DNA of 64,000 bases from Nocardioides oleivorans (GTDB taxonomy: Bacteria > Actinomycetota > Actinomycetes > Propionibacteriales > Nocardioidaceae), in contig NZ_SDWT01000002.1 in assembly GCF_004137255.1 (NCBI RefSeq), positions 496,001-560,000 of the forward strand, in the 5' to 3' direction. Below are positions 27,846-36,192 of this stretch, in pieces. Made by a program: the position numbers and the translations under genes. Position 1 is the first letter of the stretch; every line of letters starts with the position of its first letter. The notes beneath the pieces were generated by a model. It saw only the letters and a program-made list of their open reading frames with translations, ran no database searches and was not told the DNA's origin.

Positions 27846-28642
27846 CCGACACCCTGCCCGGCCTCGTCGTCCCCGAGTGGCTGACGCCCGCGCAGCGCGC
27901 CCTGCTCGTCGATCTCGCCGGTCGCAACGACGCCGCCCACGGGGACGACTTCCTCGGCCTCGTGCTCAGCGGGTCGGCCGGACGCGCCTATGCCACCGAG
28001 CACTCCGACCTCGACGTGGTCGTCGTGCTCGCCGACGAGGCCGCCGCCGCTCGCTCGACGACGCACTCCCCCGACGTCGACGAGGCCGTCGACTCGTGGA
28101 CCGACCTGCTCACCGTGCCGCCGTTCGGCTCGGAGGGGTGGTGGTTCCGCTGGACCTACGCCTGGGCGCCGGTCCTCCTCGACCGCACCGGCGGTGCGCT
28201 CACTGACGCCGTACGACGCCAGGCCACCCTGCCGCCGGAGGAGTCCGACGCGGTCCTCCTCGACCACGACCGGCTCGACGGCTGGGTCAACTTCGCCTAC
28301 CGGGCGCTGAAGAACGACCGCGACGGCCGCCCGCTGGAGGCGCGGCTCGACGCGGCCGAGTCGGTGCCGTGGCTGCTCGACGTGGTCTTCGCGACCGCTG
28401 GTCGGGTGCGTCCCTACAACAAGTACCTGCCCTGGGAGCTGCGCCACCACCCGCTCGAGGAGTGGCCCGGCGAGCAGCTGCTCGACCTGGTGGGCCGCAC
28501 GCTCGCCGGCGACGCCGGCGCGGTCCGGGAGACCTTCCCGCTCGTGCGTGCTGCGTGCGCGGCGTACGACGCCCGGCGCGGACACACGCGCACCAGCGAC
28601 ATGGTGTCCGGCTGGGGCGAGGAGCTGCGGATCTTCGGGTAG
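27842..28642 (+). CDS. Nucleotidyltransferase-domain protein (aminoglycoside nucleotidyltransferase-like)
   Basis: 266 residues. The polymerase-beta-type nucleotidyltransferase motif GSAGRAY ... SDLDVVVVL (GS then DxD, about residues 41-60) is intact. The C-terminal helical half (LDGWVNFAYRALKN, PYNKYLPWELRHHPL) resembles the accessory domain of antibiotic nucleotidyltransferases. Coupled by GTGA to the TfoX gene. Could be an antibiotic-modifying enzyme or a housekeeping enzyme; substrate unknown. Confidence 0.75.
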   Translation: MTDTLPGLVVPEWLTPAQRALLVDLAGRNDAAHGDDFLGLVLSGSAGRAYATEHSDLDVVVVLADEAAAARSTTHSPDVDEAVDSWTDLLTVPPFGSEGWWFRWTYAWAPVLLDRTGGALTDAVRRQATLPPEESDAVLLDHDRLDGWVNFAYRALKNDRDGRPLEARLDAAESVPWLLDVVFATAGRVRPYNKYLPWELRHHPLEEWPGEQLLDLVGRTLAGDAGAVRETFPLVRAACAAYDARRGHTRTSDMVSGWGEELRIFG

Positions 28643-28646
28643 TCGC

Positions 28647-30464
28647 TCAGCGCGCGACGAGGCGGAACTTCATCCGCGTCGAGCTGTCGTCGCCGTCGAG
28701 GTCGACGTTGAAGGTGCTCGTGGCGCGGGTCTTGACCTTGCCGGTGATGACGACGCGGTCGGCGAGCACACGCCACTTGAGGCCGGCCGGGAGGTGGTAG
28801 TCGACGCTGGCGTCGGTGACCGGGCCCTCGAAGCGGATCTCGGCGCGGTACTTCTTGCCGACCCTGGCCCGCGGCAGGCTGCGGGTCACGAAGGAGATGT
28901 CCTGCGTCGAGCGTGCCGTCGTCGGGGTGGAGCCGGAGGTCTGCGTGCTGGAGGTCTGGGTGCCCGGGGTCGAGGTGGTGGTCGCGGTGCTCGTCGGGTC
29001 GGTGGTCGGGTCCGTCGCGGGGTCGCTCGTCGGGACCGTCGGGCGGCCGGCGTAGAGGCTCACCTGGTAGGAGCCGATCGAGCCGTAGTCGCTGTAGCGG
29101 CCCGCCTCCTGGGCGTTGCCGAAGCCGACACCGTCGACGAGGACGGTGTACGACGCCGGGGTGCTGGGCAGGTCGGCGGTCCACGTGGCCGACATCGTGT
29201 CGTCGGTGGCGACGTCGCCGACGGTGTTCAGCGTGGCGATGGTGAGCCCGACGGCGTTCTGGACGGTGATCTGGGCATCCAGGTCCGAGATGCCGGCCGG
29301 GCCGGCGACGCTGAGCGTCGTGGTGCCGCTGGCGGTGAAGGTGAACGCGTCGACGTCGGAGCGCGAGCCGATGATGCCGGAGGTCGTGCTGCCGACGCTG
29401 ATCTGCGTGGCGCCGACCTTGTCGTCGCCGTGGTCGTCGGCGAGCAGGGGGGCGGTCTTCGCGATGATCGCGATGTCGTCCTCGGTGTTGTTGGCGCCGG
29501 CGTACTCGCCCTTCGACCAGTGCGAGGCGCGCTGGTTGTAGGAGGAGCCCATGATCGGCGCCCAGCCCTTGGCACCGGAGTAGTAGCTGGAGTCGCTGGT
29601 GCCGTCGTGGCTGAGGCCGAAGCTGTGGCCGATCTCGTGGGCGACGACCTGGCCGATGTTGTAGCCGTTGGTGCCCGAGCCGTAGGTGAACGCCCACGAC
29701 GGCTGGTAGCCGGTGCCGTTGACCGTGCCGAACATGCCGACGTAGGACAGCCCGCCGCAGGCGCAGCTGTCACCGACGGAGTTCGTGGGCGTGATGACGA
29801 TCGGCATCCCGTAGGTGGTGTCGGCGGAGCTGGTGCGGGTCAGCGCCGAGGCGTCGGGCTTGCGGGTGGTGACGTTGACGTCGAACGCCGCGTAGTCCTC
29901 GGCCACGACCTTCCAGGCGAGGAAGACCTGGGCGCGCTCCTCGGCGTTGAACGTGGTCGCGTCGTCGTCGATCGAGAACGGGGCCGACACGATCTCCGCG
30001 CCGTTCTTCCACTTGGTGCCGGAGTAGGTCGCGCCGTCGAAGTCGAGGTAGATCGTGCGGCTGGACTGGGGACGCGACGAGAGGTCGAACACGTCGCCGG
30101 GGACCTGGGAGGACGCGAGCTGGGCAGGGGTGTCCTGCCGGGCGGCCGGGGCACCCTCGTCGGCGACGTAGAGGCGACCGCAACGGTCGACCCACGTGGT
30201 CTCGTCCTCGGAGAAGTGCTCGAGCTGGGTGCCGGTGAGGTTGTTGAGCGTGCGGATCAGCGCGGCGCTGACACCGTTCGCGAGCGCCACGTCGAGGCGC
30301 TCCGGCGCGGCCATCGGCGACTGGAGGCAGAGGGGGTCGCTCACCGACGCCGCGTTGGCCTGCGGCGCGAAGGTCGTGGCGGCAGCGAGTGCCGAGAAGC
30401 CGAGCGCCGCTGCCAGGACGGCACGGACGACGAGGGCGGGGCGGCGGGGCGACCAGACGGACAC
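28647..30464 (-). CDS. Secreted metzincin-type zinc metalloprotease
   Basis: 605 residues from GTG 30464, chosen for GAGGAAA 4 bases upstream; an ATG at 30512 in the same frame has none. Signal peptide (MSVWSPRRPALVVRAVLAAALG, cleavage near ANA-AS). The zinc motif HEIGHSFGLSHDG fits HExxHxxGxxH, and the methionine turn is PIMGSSYN. A pre-peptidase-like beta domain (about 350-480), a Thr/Ser/Pro-rich linker (about 480-520) and a C-terminal Ig-like domain follow. Likely extracellular protein digestion. It ends 4 bases after the nucleotidyltransferase stop on the other strand. Confidence 0.85.
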   Translation of the reverse strand: MSVWSPRRPALVVRAVLAAALGFSALAAATTFAPQANAASVSDPLCLQSPMAAPERLDVALANGVSAALIRTLNNLTGTQLEHFSEDETTWVDRCGRLYVADEGAPAARQDTPAQLASSQVPGDVFDLSSRPQSSRTIYLDFDGATYSGTKWKNGAEIVSAPFSIDDDATTFNAEERAQVFLAWKVVAEDYAAFDVNVTTRKPDASALTRTSSADTTYGMPIVITPTNSVGDSCACGGLSYVGMFGTVNGTGYQPSWAFTYGSGTNGYNIGQVVAHEIGHSFGLSHDGTSDSSYYSGAKGWAPIMGSSYNQRASHWSKGEYAGANNTEDDIAIIAKTAPLLADDHGDDKVGATQISVGSTTSGIIGSRSDVDAFTFTASGTTTLSVAGPAGISDLDAQITVQNAVGLTIATLNTVGDVATDDTMSATWTADLPSTPASYTVLVDGVGFGNAQEAGRYSDYGSIGSYQVSLYAGRPTVPTSDPATDPTTDPTSTATTTSTPGTQTSSTQTSGSTPTTARSTQDISFVTRSLPRARVGKKYRAEIRFEGPVTDASVDYHLPAGLKWRVLADRVVITGKVKTRATSTFNVDLDGDDSSTRMKFRLVAR

Positions 30465-30481
30465 GGGGTTTCCTCTGCGGA

Positions 30482-30509
30482 GTCGAGGGGCCCGTTGTGG
30501 GCCCTCGAC
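30482..30509 (-). promoter_or_regulatory. Strong hairpin in the metzincin leader
   Basis: GTCGAGGG-GCCC pairs with GGGCCCTCGAC around GTTGT, with one bulged G. It sits 9 bases upstream of the ribosome site of the metzincin gene. Might attenuate or protect the message; no ligand class is recognisable. Confidence 0.4.
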
Positions 30510-30616
30510 CATGAAACCGACCGGTAGTTCACTATTTGTCTACATGCGATCGACGCCAAGTAGCCCGTTGGGTAACGTGCCGGGGATCACACCCCGACCT
30601 CGGACAAAAGCGCAGG

Positions 30617-31024
30617 TCAGCGGCCTGACAGTTCCTTGAGAGCCGGAAGCACGTGGTGCTCGAGCATCGGGGCGAGGTCGTCGGGATGGTCGTCGAGCGG
30701 GGTCCAGCGCACCTCGGCGATCTCGGCGGACGCGATCGGCTCCTCGTCGGACTCGACGCTGAACACCGTCGAGTGCAGTGTGTGGCCCGGCTCGTTGGCC
30801 GCCTCGGAGAGGAACTCGCCCAGCAGGGTCGCCTCCTCGATCCGCAGCCCGACCTCCTCGTACGTCTCGCGCAGCGCGGCCTCGCGGGCCGACTCCCCCG
30901 GCTCGAGCTTGCCGCCGACGAGCATGAAGCGCTCGGTGCCCTCCTTGCGCACCGTCAGCACGCAGCCGTCACGCACCAGTGCGATCGCGGCGACGACGAT
31001 GTGCTTGCCGGGCGCGGGCTCCAT
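30617..31024 (-). CDS. NUDIX hydrolase
   Basis: 135 residues. The Nudix box GX5EX7REUXEEXGU is complete (GKLEPGESAREAALRETYEE then VGL, about residues 38-60). It opens with KHIVVAAIALVRDGCVLTV as in MutT-like enzymes, so a role in cleaning nucleoside diphosphate-X compounds is probable, substrate unknown. The stretch 30513-30616 upstream of the metzincin holds only that gene's promoter region as far as I can see. Confidence 0.87.
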   Translation of the reverse strand: MEPAPGKHIVVAAIALVRDGCVLTVRKEGTERFMLVGGKLEPGESAREAALRETYEEVGLRIEEATLLGEFLSEAANEPGHTLHSTVFSVESDEEPIASAEIAEVRWTPLDDHPDDLAPMLEHHVLPALKELSGR

Positions 31025-31083
31025 GGCGTGAGCCTGTCACGGGTGCGGCGTCCGTCCGCGACCGGCGTACGTGGCGTGAGGGG

Positions 31084-31884
31084 TCAGCGGCCGAAGATGC
31101 GGCGCAGCAGTGACGTCGGGCGCTGGGGCGGGCCGGCCGGCTCGTCCGGCGTCTCGTCCACCGGGTCCTCCGGCGTGGCGTAGGGGTCACCGGCGACGAG
31201 GAAGTCCGTCACCATCACGACCACGTCGTCGTCGGCGGCGAGCCCGCACCAGGTCGGGTAGACGCCGTCGCCCCAGCCCGAGGAACACACCGCTATGGGT
31301 GGCGCTCCGTCGCTGGGCGCCACCACGACAGCACTGGAGCTGCCGACGTCGTCCGCGAAGAGCGCCAGGGACACCGGGTCCTCCAACGCCCCGTCGTCCG
31401 CGACGAGCACCGGGCCTGCGACTCGCATCGCCTCGGGACTTCCGAACGACCCCGCTCCGGCGTCCACGCCATAGCCGAAGAAGCCGTCGCCAGCCAGCGA
31501 GGAGACGTCCTGTCCAGCGACCGTCGCCATTTCCCACCGAGTGACCGGCTGCGCGCCCGCCACGAGGACCAGCGCCGCCACCCGCTCGTGGTCCTCGCCG
31601 ACCATGGTCCGCACCGCGACGACGGGCACGTCGCCGGCCCGGACGCGTTGCTCGAACGGGGGTGGGTCCTCGTCCATGACATAGGGATCCGCGGCGACCA
31701 CGCGACCGTCGGGCAGGGAGACGGCGCCGATGTCGTCGAACCTGAGCGCGTAGACGGCCTCCGTGGGCGAACCGTGGTCGCGGACCTCGCCCGCGAGCAC
31801 CGCGTCCCACAGCCAGGCGGCGCGGCGTCGCCACCACGGACCGGGTGCGTCGAGGTCGACGGTCTGGACCGGGAGATCGCTCAC
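31084..31884 (-). CDS. DUF4241-like protein
   Basis: 266 residues from GTG 31884; the open frame continues upstream through the kinase gene but TACGGT 6 bases before this GTG suggests a leaderless start here. Blocks such as PVVAVRTMVGEDHERVAAL, FFGYGVDAGAGSFGSPEA and CSSGWGDGVYPTWCGLAADD recall the DUF4241 family, whose function is unknown. Cytoplasmic, no signal peptide. Immediate neighbours give no clue. Confidence 0.7.
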   Translation of the reverse strand: MSDLPVQTVDLDAPGPWWRRRAAWLWDAVLAGEVRDHGSPTEAVYALRFDDIGAVSLPDGRVVAADPYVMDEDPPPFEQRVRAGDVPVVAVRTMVGEDHERVAALVLVAGAQPVTRWEMATVAGQDVSSLAGDGFFGYGVDAGAGSFGSPEAMRVAGPVLVADDGALEDPVSLALFADDVGSSSAVVVAPSDGAPPIAVCSSGWGDGVYPTWCGLAADDDVVVMVTDFLVAGDPYATPEDPVDETPDEPAGPPQRPTSLLRRIFGR

Positions 31885-31890
31885 CCCGGC

Positions 31891-31896
31891 ACCGTA
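31891..31896 (-). promoter_or_regulatory. -10 element of the DUF4241 gene (leaderless)
   Basis: TACGGT on the minus strand, 6 bases before the GTG at 31884. Confidence 0.45.
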
Positions 31897-31939
31897 GACG
31901 CTCGCCCGGCCGGGACGGCAACGCCCCGCGCGAGACGTG

Positions 31940-32725
31940 TCAGAACGCGTCGCGATGGGCCTCGATCCAGGCGATCTCCTCGAGATCACGCTCGATGCTG
32001 CCGTCGGCCACCCAGGTGGCCTGGGGCTCGACACCCCGCGCGGCCAGGTCCTGCTGGAGCCGGACGACGGCGCGGATCCGATCGATGACGGCGTCGGCCA
32101 CGTCGAACGGCGGCAGGTCGCCGTACGCCTCGACGAACGTGCGCACCCGCGCCCCGCGGTCCGGCACCTGCGGGAAGTGGTGCCACTCGAGCGCGTGGAG
32201 GTCCGAGCGCAACGGCGCGAACCAGCGGAGGGCGTACGCCACGTCGTCGGTGCGCGGGGCCGGGTGCAGGTAGTCCCAGTCGATGAGCGCGACGGCCTCG
32301 TCGTCCTGCCAGATGAAGTTCCACGGTCCCGGGTCGCCGTGGCAGAAGACCGTCGCGTCCCCGTCGATCGGCTCCGCTCCCCACACCGCGTCGGCCGGCG
32401 GCGCCGATCCGGCACCAGCGTCGTGGATGCGCCGCAGCAGGCGTGCGGCCGAGGCCAGGCCCTGGTCGGTGTGCTGGTGGTACCAGCCCTGCCCGCCGTC
32501 CTCGCCCTCGATGAAGCGCAGCGTCTCGACACCGCCCTCCATGCCGAGCGGCTCGGGCACGCAGTCGAGGCCCTGTTCGCGGAGGTGGCGGAGGTAGGCG
32601 TGGACGGTGGTGCTGCCGGGACCCGACGGCCGGGTGACGACCCCGTCGTCGAACGAGACCGGGCGGTGCAGCTCGTTGGCCTCCGCGGCCCGGTCGACCG
32701 CGGCGAACGGGGACTCATCGGTCAT
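31940..32725 (-). CDS. Aminoglycoside phosphotransferase-family kinase
   Basis: 261 residues with the kinase core of the APH family: Brenner motif HGDPGPWNF (HxDxxxxN, catalytic aspartate) and metal-binding IDWDYLHPAP. The N-lobe is reduced, with no clear lysine motif (VHAYLRHLREQGL). Such proteins phosphorylate varied small hydroxyl compounds; real antibiotic resistance cannot be claimed. Ends 55 bases before the DUF4241 gene. Confidence 0.85.
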   Translation of the reverse strand: MTDESPFAAVDRAAEANELHRPVSFDDGVVTRPSGPGSTTVHAYLRHLREQGLDCVPEPLGMEGGVETLRFIEGEDGGQGWYHQHTDQGLASAARLLRRIHDAGAGSAPPADAVWGAEPIDGDATVFCHGDPGPWNFIWQDDEAVALIDWDYLHPAPRTDDVAYALRWFAPLRSDLHALEWHHFPQVPDRGARVRTFVEAYGDLPPFDVADAVIDRIRAVVRLQQDLAARGVEPQATWVADGSIERDLEEIAWIEAHRDAF

Positions 32726-32764
32726 GGCAGCACCGTGACGCGGTGTGGTCGGCCGATCAACCGG

Positions 32765-33307
32765 TTATCGGCCCAGCGCCTCGACGAGCGCGGCGTACGT
32801 GCCGTCCTCGTCGCCCTCGACCGAGTCGACGACCAGCGTCCCCGGCCGGCTCGCGACCAGTGCGTCGAGCCGTTCGGCGTGACCGGTGATGACCGCGTCG
32901 CCGCCGGCGGCCTCGACCAGGCGCACGACCTCGGCGTGCCACGGGTCGTCGCCGCAACGGCGGCGGAAGCGGGCAGCAGCGCCACCGAGCGGGTCGCGGA
33001 GCACGACGTGCGCGACGTCGGCGCCCGCGTCGGTCGCCACGGCGGCGAAGGCGTCGAGCTCGGCAGCACGGGCGAAGAGCTGCGGCAGGACGACGTCCCC
33101 CGAGGGGAGGTAGCCGCCGATCAGCGCCTGCGCGGCCGGCCGGACGTGGTCGCCCACGTCGAAGAACGACTCACGCCACCCGCTGACCCAGGTGCGCAGC
33201 AGGTCGATGTCGCAGACGAGGGTGCCCGGGTGGTCGTGCGCCCACCGGCGCGCGATCGTCGACTTCCCGACCCCGGGCGCACCGTTGAGCAGGAGCAGCC
33301 GGGTCAC
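32765..33307 (-). CDS. P-loop small-molecule kinase-like ATPase
   Basis: 180 residues from GTG 33307, which lies 7 bases after the GntR stop. Walker A LNGAPGVGKST at the N-terminus, then CDIDLLRTW, and ARFRRRCGDDPWH, a pattern of AAA_33/shikimate kinase-like enzymes. The partner substrate is not evident. Last gene of the thyA-folA-gntR-kinase run. Confidence 0.75.
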   Translation of the reverse strand: MTRLLLLNGAPGVGKSTIARRWAHDHPGTLVCDIDLLRTWVSGWRESFFDVGDHVRPAAQALIGGYLPSGDVVLPQLFARAAELDAFAAVATDAGADVAHVVLRDPLGGAAARFRRRCGDDPWHAEVVRLVEAAGGDAVITGHAERLDALVASRPGTLVVDSVEGDEDGTYAALVEALGR

Positions 33308-33314
33308 CTCGAGG

Positions 33315-33665
33315 TCACTGCCCCAGCGCCCGGCGTACGGCGTCGAGCGCGGCGTCGTCGGCGAGGCCGAGCTGCCGCACGGTGGCGACGTACGACGACG
33401 CGGCGGCGCGCACCGACGCCTGGACTCCCCTGCCGGCGACGAACGTGCCGGCACGGCCGCGGGTCTCGACGACGCCGAGCGCCTCGAGCTCCTTGTAGGC
33501 GCGGGCGACTGTGTTGGCGGCGAGCCCCAGCGAGTCCGCGAGCGAGCGGACCGGCGGGAGGCGGAAGCCCGCCTCGAGCTCGCCCGACCCGACCTGCGCC
33601 TTGATCGCCTCGCGCACCTGCTCGAAGGGCGGCACGCCCGAGGACTGGTCCACGCGGAGCCTCAT
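33315..33665 (-). CDS. GntR-family regulator, short YtrA-like type
   Basis: 116 residues: winged helix (PPFEQVREAIKAQVGSGEL to ETRGRAGTFVA, about 12-80) plus a short helical tail, with no large effector domain. YtrA-type regulators often control adjacent ABC transporters, but none is adjacent here. It starts 10 bases after folA and is probably in that operon. Confidence 0.87.
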   Translation of the reverse strand: MRLRVDQSSGVPPFEQVREAIKAQVGSGELEAGFRLPPVRSLADSLGLAANTVARAYKELEALGVVETRGRAGTFVAGRGVQASVRAAASSYVATVRQLGLADDAALDAVRRALGQ

Positions 33666-33675
33666 CGCGGAGGCC

Positions 33676-34179
33676 TCACGCGGCTGCTTCCATCCGCTCG
33701 AGCCATGTCCACTGGCAGCCCTCGCCGACCTCGCGACGTACCTCCACCCACTCGTCGACCGGGAACTCGGGGTAGAACGCGTCGCCCTCGGGAGTCAGGT
33801 CGACCTCGGTCAGCACCTGGTGGGTCGCCCAGGGCAGGGCGAGCGCGTAGATCTCACCGCCGCCGGCGACCATCACGTCGCCCGGCAGCAGCGCGGCGCG
33901 GGTGAAGGCGTCCTCGAGCGAGTGCGCGACCTGGACGCCCTCGAAGCCGGGGTCGAACGACTCGTCGCGCGTCACCACGATCGTGGCGCGACCCGGGAGC
34001 GGGCGACCGATCGAGTCCCAGGTGCGGCGGCCCATGACCAGTGTGTGGCCGAGCGTCTCCCGCTTGAAGTGCGCGAAGTCGTGCGGCAGGTGCCACGGGA
34101 TCTCGCCACGGTCGCCGATCACGCGGTTGCGGGCATGCGCGGCGACCAGGACGACCCGCTGGTCGGGGCGGGGGCTCAC
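33676..34179 (-). CDS. folA: Dihydrofolate reductase
   Basis: 167 residues. Reduces dihydrofolate made by ThyA. NRVIGDRGEIPWHLPHDFAH holds the substrate loop and the acidic active-site residue D in LPHD; MGRRTWDSIGRPLPGR binds NADPH; VAGGGEIYALAL closes the pocket. GTG start, 10 bases after the thyA stop, so thyA-folA is one unit and supplies the whole thymidylate cycle. Confidence 0.95.
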   Translation of the reverse strand: MSPRPDQRVVLVAAHARNRVIGDRGEIPWHLPHDFAHFKRETLGHTLVMGRRTWDSIGRPLPGRATIVVTRDESFDPGFEGVQVAHSLEDAFTRAALLPGDVMVAGGGEIYALALPWATHQVLTEVDLTPEGDAFYPEFPVDEWVEVRREVGEGCQWTWLERMEAAA

Positions 34180-34189
34180 GGTGCCGTCC

Positions 34190-34999
34190 TCATACGGCGA
34201 TGGGCGCCTTGATCACCGGGTGCGGGTCGTAGCCCTCGACGGCGACGTCCTCGAGGTCGAAGCCGTCGATCTCGGTGACGGCGGGGTTGAGCACGAGCGT
34301 CGGGAGGGCCCGCGGCTCGCGGGTGAGCTGCAGCTCGGCCTGCTCGACGTGGTTGAGGTAGAGGTGCGCGTCACCCATCGTGTGCACGAAGTCGCCGACC
34401 TGGAGCCCGGTCACCTGGGCGACCATGTGCGTGAGCAGGGCGTAGGACGCGATGTTGAACGGCACGCCGAGGAAGCTGTCCGCCGAGCGCTGGTAGAGCT
34501 GGCAGGAGAGCCGGCCCGGGCCGTCGGGGGTGGGCTCGACGTAGAACTGGAACAGCGTGTGGCACGGCGGCAGCGCCATGTCGTCGACGTCGGCGACGTT
34601 CCAGGCCGAGACGATGTGGCGGCGCGAGTCGGGGTTGGTGCGGATGCCCTCGACGAGTCGGCCGATCTGGTCGACGTGGCGACCGTCGGGCGTCGGCCAC
34701 GAGCGCCACTGGTAGCCGTAGACCGGGCCGAGGTCGCCGTCGTCGTCGGCCCACTCGTCCCAGATCGTGATGCCGCGGTCCTGCAGCCACGTGACGTTGG
34801 TGTCGCCCCGCAGGAACCAGAGCAGCTCGCCGAAGACCGAGCGCGTGTGCACCTTCTTGGTCGTCACGAGCGGGAATCCCTCGGACAGGTCGAAGCGCAT
34901 CTGGTGCCCGAAGACGCTCAGTGTCCCGGTGCCCGTGCGGTCGGTCTTCTCGACGCCCTCGTCGAGGATCCGCTGGAGGAGGTCGAGGTAGGCGCGCAC
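34190..34999 (-). CDS. thyA: Thymidylate synthase (ThyA type)
   Basis: 269 residues. Methylates dUMP with methylene-tetrahydrofolate. [12 protein letters not shown], the catalytic cysteine in [12 protein letters not shown], and [22 protein letters not shown] are all intact. GTG start at 34999 with TAGAGT 6 bases upstream, predicting a leaderless message. It belongs to the classic ThyA family, not flavin-dependent ThyX. Confidence 0.96.
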   Translation of the reverse strand: MRAYLDLLQRILDEGVEKTDRTGTGTLSVFGHQMRFDLSEGFPLVTTKKVHTRSVFGELLWFLRGDTNVTWLQDRGITIWDEWADDDGDLGPVYGYQWRSWPTPDGRHVDQIGRLVEGIRTNPDSRRHIVSAWNVADVDDMALPPCHTLFQFYVEPTPDGPGRLSCQLYQRSADSFLGVPFNIASYALLTHMVAQVTGLQVGDFVHTMGDAHLYLNHVEQAELQLTREPRALPTLVLNPAVTEIDGFDLEDVAVEGYDPHPVIKAPIAV

Positions 35000-35005
35000 A
35001 CGGCG

Positions 35006-35011
35006 ACTCTA
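35006..35011 (-). promoter_or_regulatory. -10 element of thyA (leaderless)
   Basis: TAGAGT on the minus strand, 6 bases before the GTG. It lies just downstream of the stop of the preceding membrane protein gene's region, so thyA has its own promoter. Confidence 0.5.
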
Positions 35012-35021
35012 CGACTCGGCG

Positions 35022-35885
35022 TCAGCGCAGCCGGATCGCCCCGCCGGACTCGATGATCGTGCGGGGGGCCTCGCAGCGCAGGTCCACGTCGCAGAGCACG
35101 AGCGCCCGTCGACCCGACTCCGAGCGGCGTACGGCGTCCTGGGTGGACGCCGCCTCGCGACGCGACGAGTCCAGCAGGTAGGCCCAGCCGCCGCCTGCGA
35201 CGGGCGCGCTCTGCACCACGACGTCGTACTGCGTGATGGCGATGAAGGCCGGCGCCTCCACCGGGTCGTCCAGCGCGTCGGTGTCGTCGGCGGGCGAGAC
35301 CTCCCCGTCGTCCGACACCTGCACGACCGTGCCCGACCCGAGCCGCGCGACGACGCCGGAGCCGGAGGCGGCGAACTCGGTGATGTCCGGGAGCGTGACG
35401 ACCACGTCGGCGAGGTGGAGGTCGCCCTCGGAGTACCAGACGACCGGCAGCGCGTTGGCCTCCTCGCGCACCTCGACGGGCGGCGGCCGCGACGCCCACC
35501 ACTGCCAGCCGGCACCGAGCGCGACCAGGACCGCGACGGCGACCAGGCCGAGCCTGAGGCCACGACGCCGACGCGTCCCGCGCAGCACGCGGGCGCGGTC
35601 GAGCCACTCCTCCGGTCCGTCGCCGGGATCCGGGGTGCGTACGCCGTGGGGCACGGGCTGGCCGGGTCGCTGCGGCAGCCCGGCGCGCTCGCGGACCTCC
35701 GCCCAGACGGTGACGTCGACCTGCTCCTCGCGCGTGCGGCGGTCCCACGACCGGCGCCCCGCCAGCAGCACCTCGGCCACGGCGAGGCGCGCATCGTCCG
35801 GCGCGACGCCCTCGGCCTCGAGCGCACCGACGAGGTCGTCCCAGCGCGCACCGACGTACCGGTCGAAGTCCGTGTCGCCCGCCAT
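35022..35885 (-). CDS. Single-pass membrane protein of unknown function
   Basis: 287 residues. ATG 35885 chosen for AGGAGG 5 bases upstream. An N-terminal helical part (FDRYVGARWDDLVGALEAEG) has the look of the first domain of ECF sigma factors but the rest of a sigma factor is missing. A single TM helix (LRLGLVAVAVLVALGAGW, about 110-130) leads to an outside domain with two cysteines (VLCDVDLRCEA). I do not recognise the family. Same strand as thyA, 22 bases upstream. Confidence 0.65.
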   Translation of the reverse strand: MAGDTDFDRYVGARWDDLVGALEAEGVAPDDARLAVAEVLLAGRRSWDRRTREEQVDVTVWAEVRERAGLPQRPGQPVPHGVRTPDPGDGPEEWLDRARVLRGTRRRRGLRLGLVAVAVLVALGAGWQWWASRPPPVEVREEANALPVVWYSEGDLHLADVVVTLPDITEFAASGSGVVARLGSGTVVQVSDDGEVSPADDTDALDDPVEAPAFIAITQYDVVVQSAPVAGGGWAYLLDSSRREAASTQDAVRRSESGRRALVLCDVDLRCEAPRTIIESGGAIRLR

Positions 35886-35942
35886 GCCCACCTCCTGCCG
35901 TTGCTTCGGAGCCGGTGGCGGGGCCGGATGTCGCCGCTGGGG

Positions 35943-36191
35943 CTAGGCGCTCAGCGACATCGGCCCGTAGACCTGCCGCTCGTGCTCGAAGAGCGTGACC
36001 GACGCGACGCCGTGCTCGGCGAGGTCGGCCCAGATCTCGCCGACCCACGACTCGGCGTCGCCCTGGTTGCTGAACCGGTCGGAGAAGTCGGCGAGCTCGA
36101 GGGCCTCACCGGACGCGTCCTCGAGGCGCCACCACCAGGGGCGCTCGGAGGCCGACGGCGGGCGGAAGGTGGGCGGCTGTCCGGGAAGCAC
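35943..36191 (-). CDS. Small conserved hypothetical protein downstream of gcvT
   Basis: 82 residues, GTG start one base after the gcvT stop, so coupled to it. Acidic with a PWWWRLEDASGEA block and ...ESWVGEIWADLAEHGVASV; no signal peptide or TM. Function unknown; I believe similar short proteins follow gcvT in relatives. Confidence 0.75.
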   Translation of the reverse strand: MLPGQPPTFRPPSASERPWWWRLEDASGEALELADFSDRFSNQGDAESWVGEIWADLAEHGVASVTLFEHERQVYGPMSLSA

Positions 36192-36192
36192 G

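Noticed and set aside
27842..28642. Antibiotic resistance gene (with the kinase at 31940-32725)
   Set aside because: Both belong to broad families; sequence alone does not support a resistance phenotype.
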